Source: Propionibacteriaceae bacterium
GTDB lineage: Bacteria; Actinomycetota; Actinomycetes; Propionibacteriales; Propionibacteriaceae
Direction of reading: 5' to 3'
DNA length: 7,465 nucleotides
Assembly: GCA_031260385.1 (NCBI GenBank)
Contig: JAIRKB010000083.1
Coordinates: 1-7,465 of the forward strand
Below, one piece after another: positions 6,196-7,465 of this stretch. A program made the translations under genes and the position numbers. Within the stretch, counting starts at the first letter, position 1; each line of letters opens with the position of its first letter. The notes under the pieces are model-generated. The model did no database searches. It was not told the DNA's origin and saw nothing but the letters and a program-made list of their open reading frames with translations.

Positions 6196-7067
6196 TTGAT
6201 CACCATCGTTCCAATGCCATAATCGGTCAACAGTTCCAGCAGGACGGCGTGTTCGACCCGGCCGTCAATCACGGCCGCGCGATCAACCCCACCTTGGACG
6301 GCTTCCGCGCAGGCCTCCATCTTCGGGCGCATCCCGGAATCCAGGGAAGGCAGGAGCTTGCGTAAATCGTCGAGGTTAATGAAGGGCACGATCTGGGTCC
6401 GTTCCGGCCAGTCGGCATAGAGCCCGGCGACATCGGTTAACATCACCAAACCAGTCGCGCCTAGGGCGATCGCCAGGGCGGCAGCCGCCGTATCGGCGTT
6501 AATGTTGTAAACCGTGCCGTCCTCATCGGGAGCGACCGTCGCAACCACCGGAATCCGACCGGCCTCGATCAGGTCGAGGATCGCCTTCGGGTTGACCTGA
6601 TCAACCTCGCCGACTAGGCCGAGGTCGAGGTCATTGCCGTCGACCTCGATACTGGATTTGATCGCAGTGAACAGCCCGGCATCCTCCCCCGACATCCCCA
6701 CCGCCAGCGGCCCGTGGGAGTTGATCAGGTTGACGATCTGGCGACCGACCTGGCCGACCAGGACCATTCGGACGACCTCAACCGCCTCCGGGGTGGTGAT
6801 CCGCCGCCCGGAGACGAACTCGGATTCCACCCCCAACCGGTTTAGCATTTCGGTGATCTGGGGGCCACCGCCGTGGACGACCACGACCTTGACCCCGCAG
6901 TGGCGCAAGAAGACGACATCATCGGCAAAGGCCTTCTTCAAGGCCTCGTCGACCATGGCGTTGCCACCGTACTTAACGACCAGGATCTGGCCGGTGTACT
7001 TCTCGATCCAGGGCAAGGCTTCGACTAGGGTGGCGGCCTTGGCAATGAAATCTGATTGATTGGTCAT
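6192..7067 (-). CDS. argB: acetylglutamate kinase
   Basis: Phosphorylates N-acetylglutamate to N-acetylglutamyl 5-phosphate, the committed kinase step of arginine synthesis, in the cytoplasm. The 291-residue protein has the amino-acid-kinase motifs VVKYGGNAM (30-38), VVHGGGPQI (63-71), GMSGEDAG (124-131) and NINADT (188-193). It also has GMRPKM (245-250) with the conserved Lys249. About 25 residues precede the first motif (DFIAKAATLVEALPWIEKY). They match the extra N-terminal helix of the hexameric, arginine-inhibited kinases, so feedback inhibition by arginine is likely; that is inference from family knowledge. The ATG at 7067 overlaps the argJ stop (ATGA). The upstream ribosome binding site is weak, which argues for translational coupling. 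Confidence 0.97.
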   Translation of the reverse strand: MTNQSDFIAKAATLVEALPWIEKYTGQILVVKYGGNAMVDEALKKAFADDVVFLRHCGVKVVVVHGGGPQITEMLNRLGVESEFVSGRRITTPEAVEVVRMVLVGQVGRQIVNLINSHGPLAVGMSGEDAGLFTAIKSSIEVDGNDLDLGLVGEVDQVNPKAILDLIEAGRIPVVATVAPDEDGTVYNINADTAAAALAIALGATGLVMLTDVAGLYADWPERTQIVPFINLDDLRKLLPSLDSGMRPKMEACAEAVQGGVDRAAVIDGRVEHAVLLELLTDYGIGTMVIK

Positions 7068-7465
7068 GTTGAATAATCCGCATTCTCTGAGACATAGCCG
7101 TGGGTTAGGTCATTAGTCCAAATCGCCGCCGAGGCTTCGCCGACGTGGAGGTTGATATCGAGGGCGACCTCGAAAGGCTTCAGGTCAACCTGGTCGCGCG
7201 GGGCACCGGGAGCGCCGGCCAGGAAGATGCCGACCCCGTTGAAGTAGACATCGATCGCGTCGGGATCGAACTGGGCGGTGGTGGTGCCGATCGCGGAGAT
7301 CACCCGACCCCAGTTGGGATCATTGCCAGCGATCGCACACTTGAAGAGGTTGGACCGCCCGATCGCTCTGGCGACTTCGAGGGCATCGTCTTCGCTAGCG
7401 GCGGAATGTACGGTGATGGTGATGGCGTGTTCCGCCCCTTCGGCATCGGCGATCAACTGACGGGC
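7064..7465 (-). CDS. argJ: glutamate N-acetyltransferase / ornithine acetyltransferase, C-terminal part (cut by window edge)
   Basis: The last 133 residues of ArgJ; the frame stays open to the right edge, so the gene is partial only because of the window. ArgJ transfers the acetyl group from acetylornithine to glutamate, closing the acetyl cycle of ornithine synthesis. The visible part belongs to the beta chain made by self-cleavage. Characteristic stretches are ARQLIADAEGAEH at the edge, SNLFKCAIAGNDPNWGRVISAIG (split here as residues 38-60 of the visible part), and the C-terminal NDLTHGYVSENADYST. The cleavage site and catalytic Thr lie outside, so I cannot tell whether the enzyme also uses acetyl-CoA. 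The stop codon overlaps the argB start. Confidence 0.95.
   Translation of the reverse strand, partial: ARQLIADAEGAEHAITITVHSAASEDDALEVARAIGRSNLFKCAIAGNDPNWGRVISAIGTTTAQFDPDAIDVYFNGVGIFLAGAPGAPRDQVDLKPFEVALDINLHVGEASAAIWTNDLTHGYVSENADYST

Noticed and set aside
7064..7465. argJ considered as a truncated pseudogene.
   Set aside because: The frame is open exactly to the window edge with typical ArgJ beta-chain sequence, so the missing N-terminal part is explained by the window boundary.

Overview
The window looks like a chromosomal segment of a moderately high-GC actinobacterium. The evidence is a DUF3040 family membrane protein (a family largely confined to Actinobacteria), an arginine operon with argR embedded between biosynthetic genes, and ArgJ/ArgB/ArgD sequences of the type seen in that phylum. 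I cannot fix the genus; a member of the Propionibacteriales would fit but is a guess.

All recognised genes lie on the minus strand, so the biological reading order runs from right to left. From 7465 down to 933 there is a tightly packed array: argJ (3' part only), argB, argD, argR, argH, a cation diffusion facilitator (CDF) transporter gene and tyrS. argJ/argB, argB/argD and argR/argH share 4-base ATGA overlaps, argD/argR overlap by 8 bases, and the last two junctions have gaps of 4 and 9 bases. This is probably one polycistronic unit whose promoter lies beyond the right edge. argF and argG, which often sit between argD and argR and between argR and argH in actinobacterial clusters, are both absent here.

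The arginine genes cover ornithine formation from N-acetylglutamate (ArgB, ArgD, ArgJ), the last step (ArgH) and the arginine-responsive regulator (ArgR). ArgC should lie to the right of the window; ArgF and ArgG must be encoded elsewhere or be missing. The CDF transporter and TyrRS are probably co-transcribed passengers.

A 78-base gap rich in dyad symmetry (855-932) separates tyrS from the DUF3040 gene (483-854), which probably has its own promoter there. To its left, 1-482 holds no credible gene. It contains, from right to left, a large imperfect inverted repeat that starts at the DUF3040 stop codon, a terminator-like hairpin, a stretch of visibly lower GC without recognisable coding content, and an extreme C/G-homopolymer tract at 1-104 with strong G-quadruplex potential. 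The unexplained signals of the window are concentrated in this end and in the 855-932 gap. I found no defence system, mobile-element protein, CRISPR array, tRNA or rRNA.
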